From contig NZ_VTOM01000002.1 of NCBI RefSeq assembly GCF_009765365.1, positions 186,001-250,000 of the forward strand: DNA of 64,000 nucleotides. The letters are read 5' to 3'. Source of the stretch: Antarcticirhabdus aurantiaca (GTDB taxonomy: Bacteria > Pseudomonadota > Alphaproteobacteria > Rhizobiales > Rhizobiaceae). Below, in pieces: positions 63,452 through 64,000 of the stretch. Position 1 is the stretch's first letter. Each line of letters opens with the position of its first letter. The notes under the pieces are model-generated. The model did no database searches, was not told the origin of the DNA, and saw nothing but the letters and a program-made list of their open reading frames with translations. A program made the translations under genes and the position numbers.

Positions 63452-64000
63452 GACGGCGCGCGCGGCGCGCCAGGATCTCTGTCAGCGCGAAGGTGGCGCC
63501 GCCGAGCGCCAGCGGCACGAGGTAGTAGACGAGGCGGAACAGGAGAAGCCCGGCGATGATGTCGGCGTTCGGCAGGAGAAAGGTCACCACCGCCTCCAGG
63601 ACGCCGATGCCGCCGGGCACGTGGCTGACGAGAATGCCGGCATTGGCCAGGAGATAGGCCGCGGTTGCCTGCGGATAGGAGACGGTCGCGACGGCGCTCA
63701 GCGCCTGATGGAGGCAGGCGGCGACGAGGGCGAAGTTGAGTGTTCCGACTGAGAGCTGGGCGAGCGCGAGCCGGAAGCCCGGCATGCGCAGCGACCAGGC
63801 CCGCAGCCGCAGCGGCCGCCGCGCCAGGGCGGCGAGCGCGAGATAGGCGCAGACGAGCGCCGCGCAGCCCGCTCCCAGCCCCAGGACCGCCGGCTCGGGC
63901 AGGCCCGTGAGGCTGGAGACGAGGCCGGGGCGGCCGAGAAACACGAGGGCGGCGAGGCCGAGAAGGCCGAGCCCGACGGTTGCTCCGCAGAACACGATCA
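63405..64000 (-). CDS. YbhN/UPF0104 (lysylphosphatidylglycerol synthase TM-like) protein, partial
   Basis: The visible 198 residues hold about five hydrophobic helices and the family signature (ATAAYLLANAGILVSHVPGG, IGVLEAVVTFLL). The N-terminal part lies beyond the window edge. Members often neighbour PLD and VTT genes, as here, and probably handle lipids. The 3' ends of this gene and the PLD gene overlap by 47 bp. Confidence 0.8.
   Translation of the reverse strand, partial: IVFCGATVGLGLLGLAALVFLGRPGLVSSLTGLPEPAVLGLGAGCAALVCAYLALAALARRPLRLRAWSLRMPGFRLALAQLSVGTLNFALVAACLHQALSAVATVSYPQATAAYLLANAGILVSHVPGGIGVLEAVVTFLLPNADIIAGLLLFRLVYYLVPLALGGATFALTEILARRARRLSASAGPAGAARRRA

Overview
The window is high-GC DNA with alphaproteobacterial gene content: a RhtX-type siderophore importer, a NosP/NahK pair, RlpA, PyrE, GGDEF-EAL and DMT/Lrp pairs. 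It most resembles the Hyphomicrobiales (Rhizobiales). An Aurantimonadaceae-like genome is plausible but I cannot prove it from sequence alone.

Left third (1-25.5 kb), accessory metabolism and mobile DNA. A truncated IS5-family element sits at the left edge. A minus-strand operon follows (9912 to 1782): a polar amino-acid ABC transporter, a RocB-like M20 hydrolase, an ornithine cyclodeaminase, a SolA/sarcosine-oxidase-type flavoenzyme and a LacI regulator. An Lrp/AsnC gene diverges from it. This looks like uptake and breakdown of an N-substituted, arginine- or ornithine-related compound. Next come a DMT exporter with its own divergent Lrp regulator, a complete-looking IS91-type element (tyrosine recombinase plus Y1 transposase, flanked by a 16-bp inverted repeat), a siderophore uptake operon (AraC, TonB receptor, RhtX-like MFS, flavin monooxygenase) and a D-glucarate module (LysR, kdgD, gudD, a Bug-family binding protein).

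Middle (about 25.5-51.4 kb), a genomic island. It ends at a tRNA-Ser(CGA) gene with an adjacent tyrosine integrase. The core is two convergent operons. The plus-strand one encodes a cytosine-5 methyltransferase, a MORC/MutL-like GHKL ATPase, a DUF4420 PD-(D/E)XK protein and a Z1 helicase-like ATPase. The minus-strand one encodes a second cytosine-5 methyltransferase, a DUF5677-like protein, a 977-aa protein with two GHKL ATPase domains and a histidine-kinase-like H-box, and a receiver-domain partner. A Vsr endonuclease lies beside the first methyltransferase. The plus-strand half resembles Mza/MORC-Z1 restriction systems; the kinase/receiver arm is the unusual part.

To its right is a second compact plus-strand cluster (44458-47615). 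It encodes a membrane-anchored dUTPase/dCTP-deaminase-fold protein that lacks the deaminase glutamate, a thymidylate-synthase-fold protein with the Asn-to-Asp change that marks dCMP specificity, an unknown protein and a PD-(D/E)XK nuclease-like protein. This is my best candidate for an undescribed nucleotide-based defence system. The island also holds a complete IS5-family copy with a 3-bp target duplication, an IS481 remnant, four degenerate copies of a roughly 40-bp repeat, and a short minus-strand transcription unit with a 7-codon ORF.

Right part (51.4-64 kb), core-like genes: tRNA-Ser, RlpA, NosP, NahK-type kinase and a LuxR-type response regulator, PyrE, a SleB-like lipoprotein, a SAM methyltransferase, a GGDEF-EAL protein, and a membrane/lipid cluster (VTT protein, phospholipase-D-family enzyme, YbhN-like protein running off the end). 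No CRISPR array or rRNA was seen.
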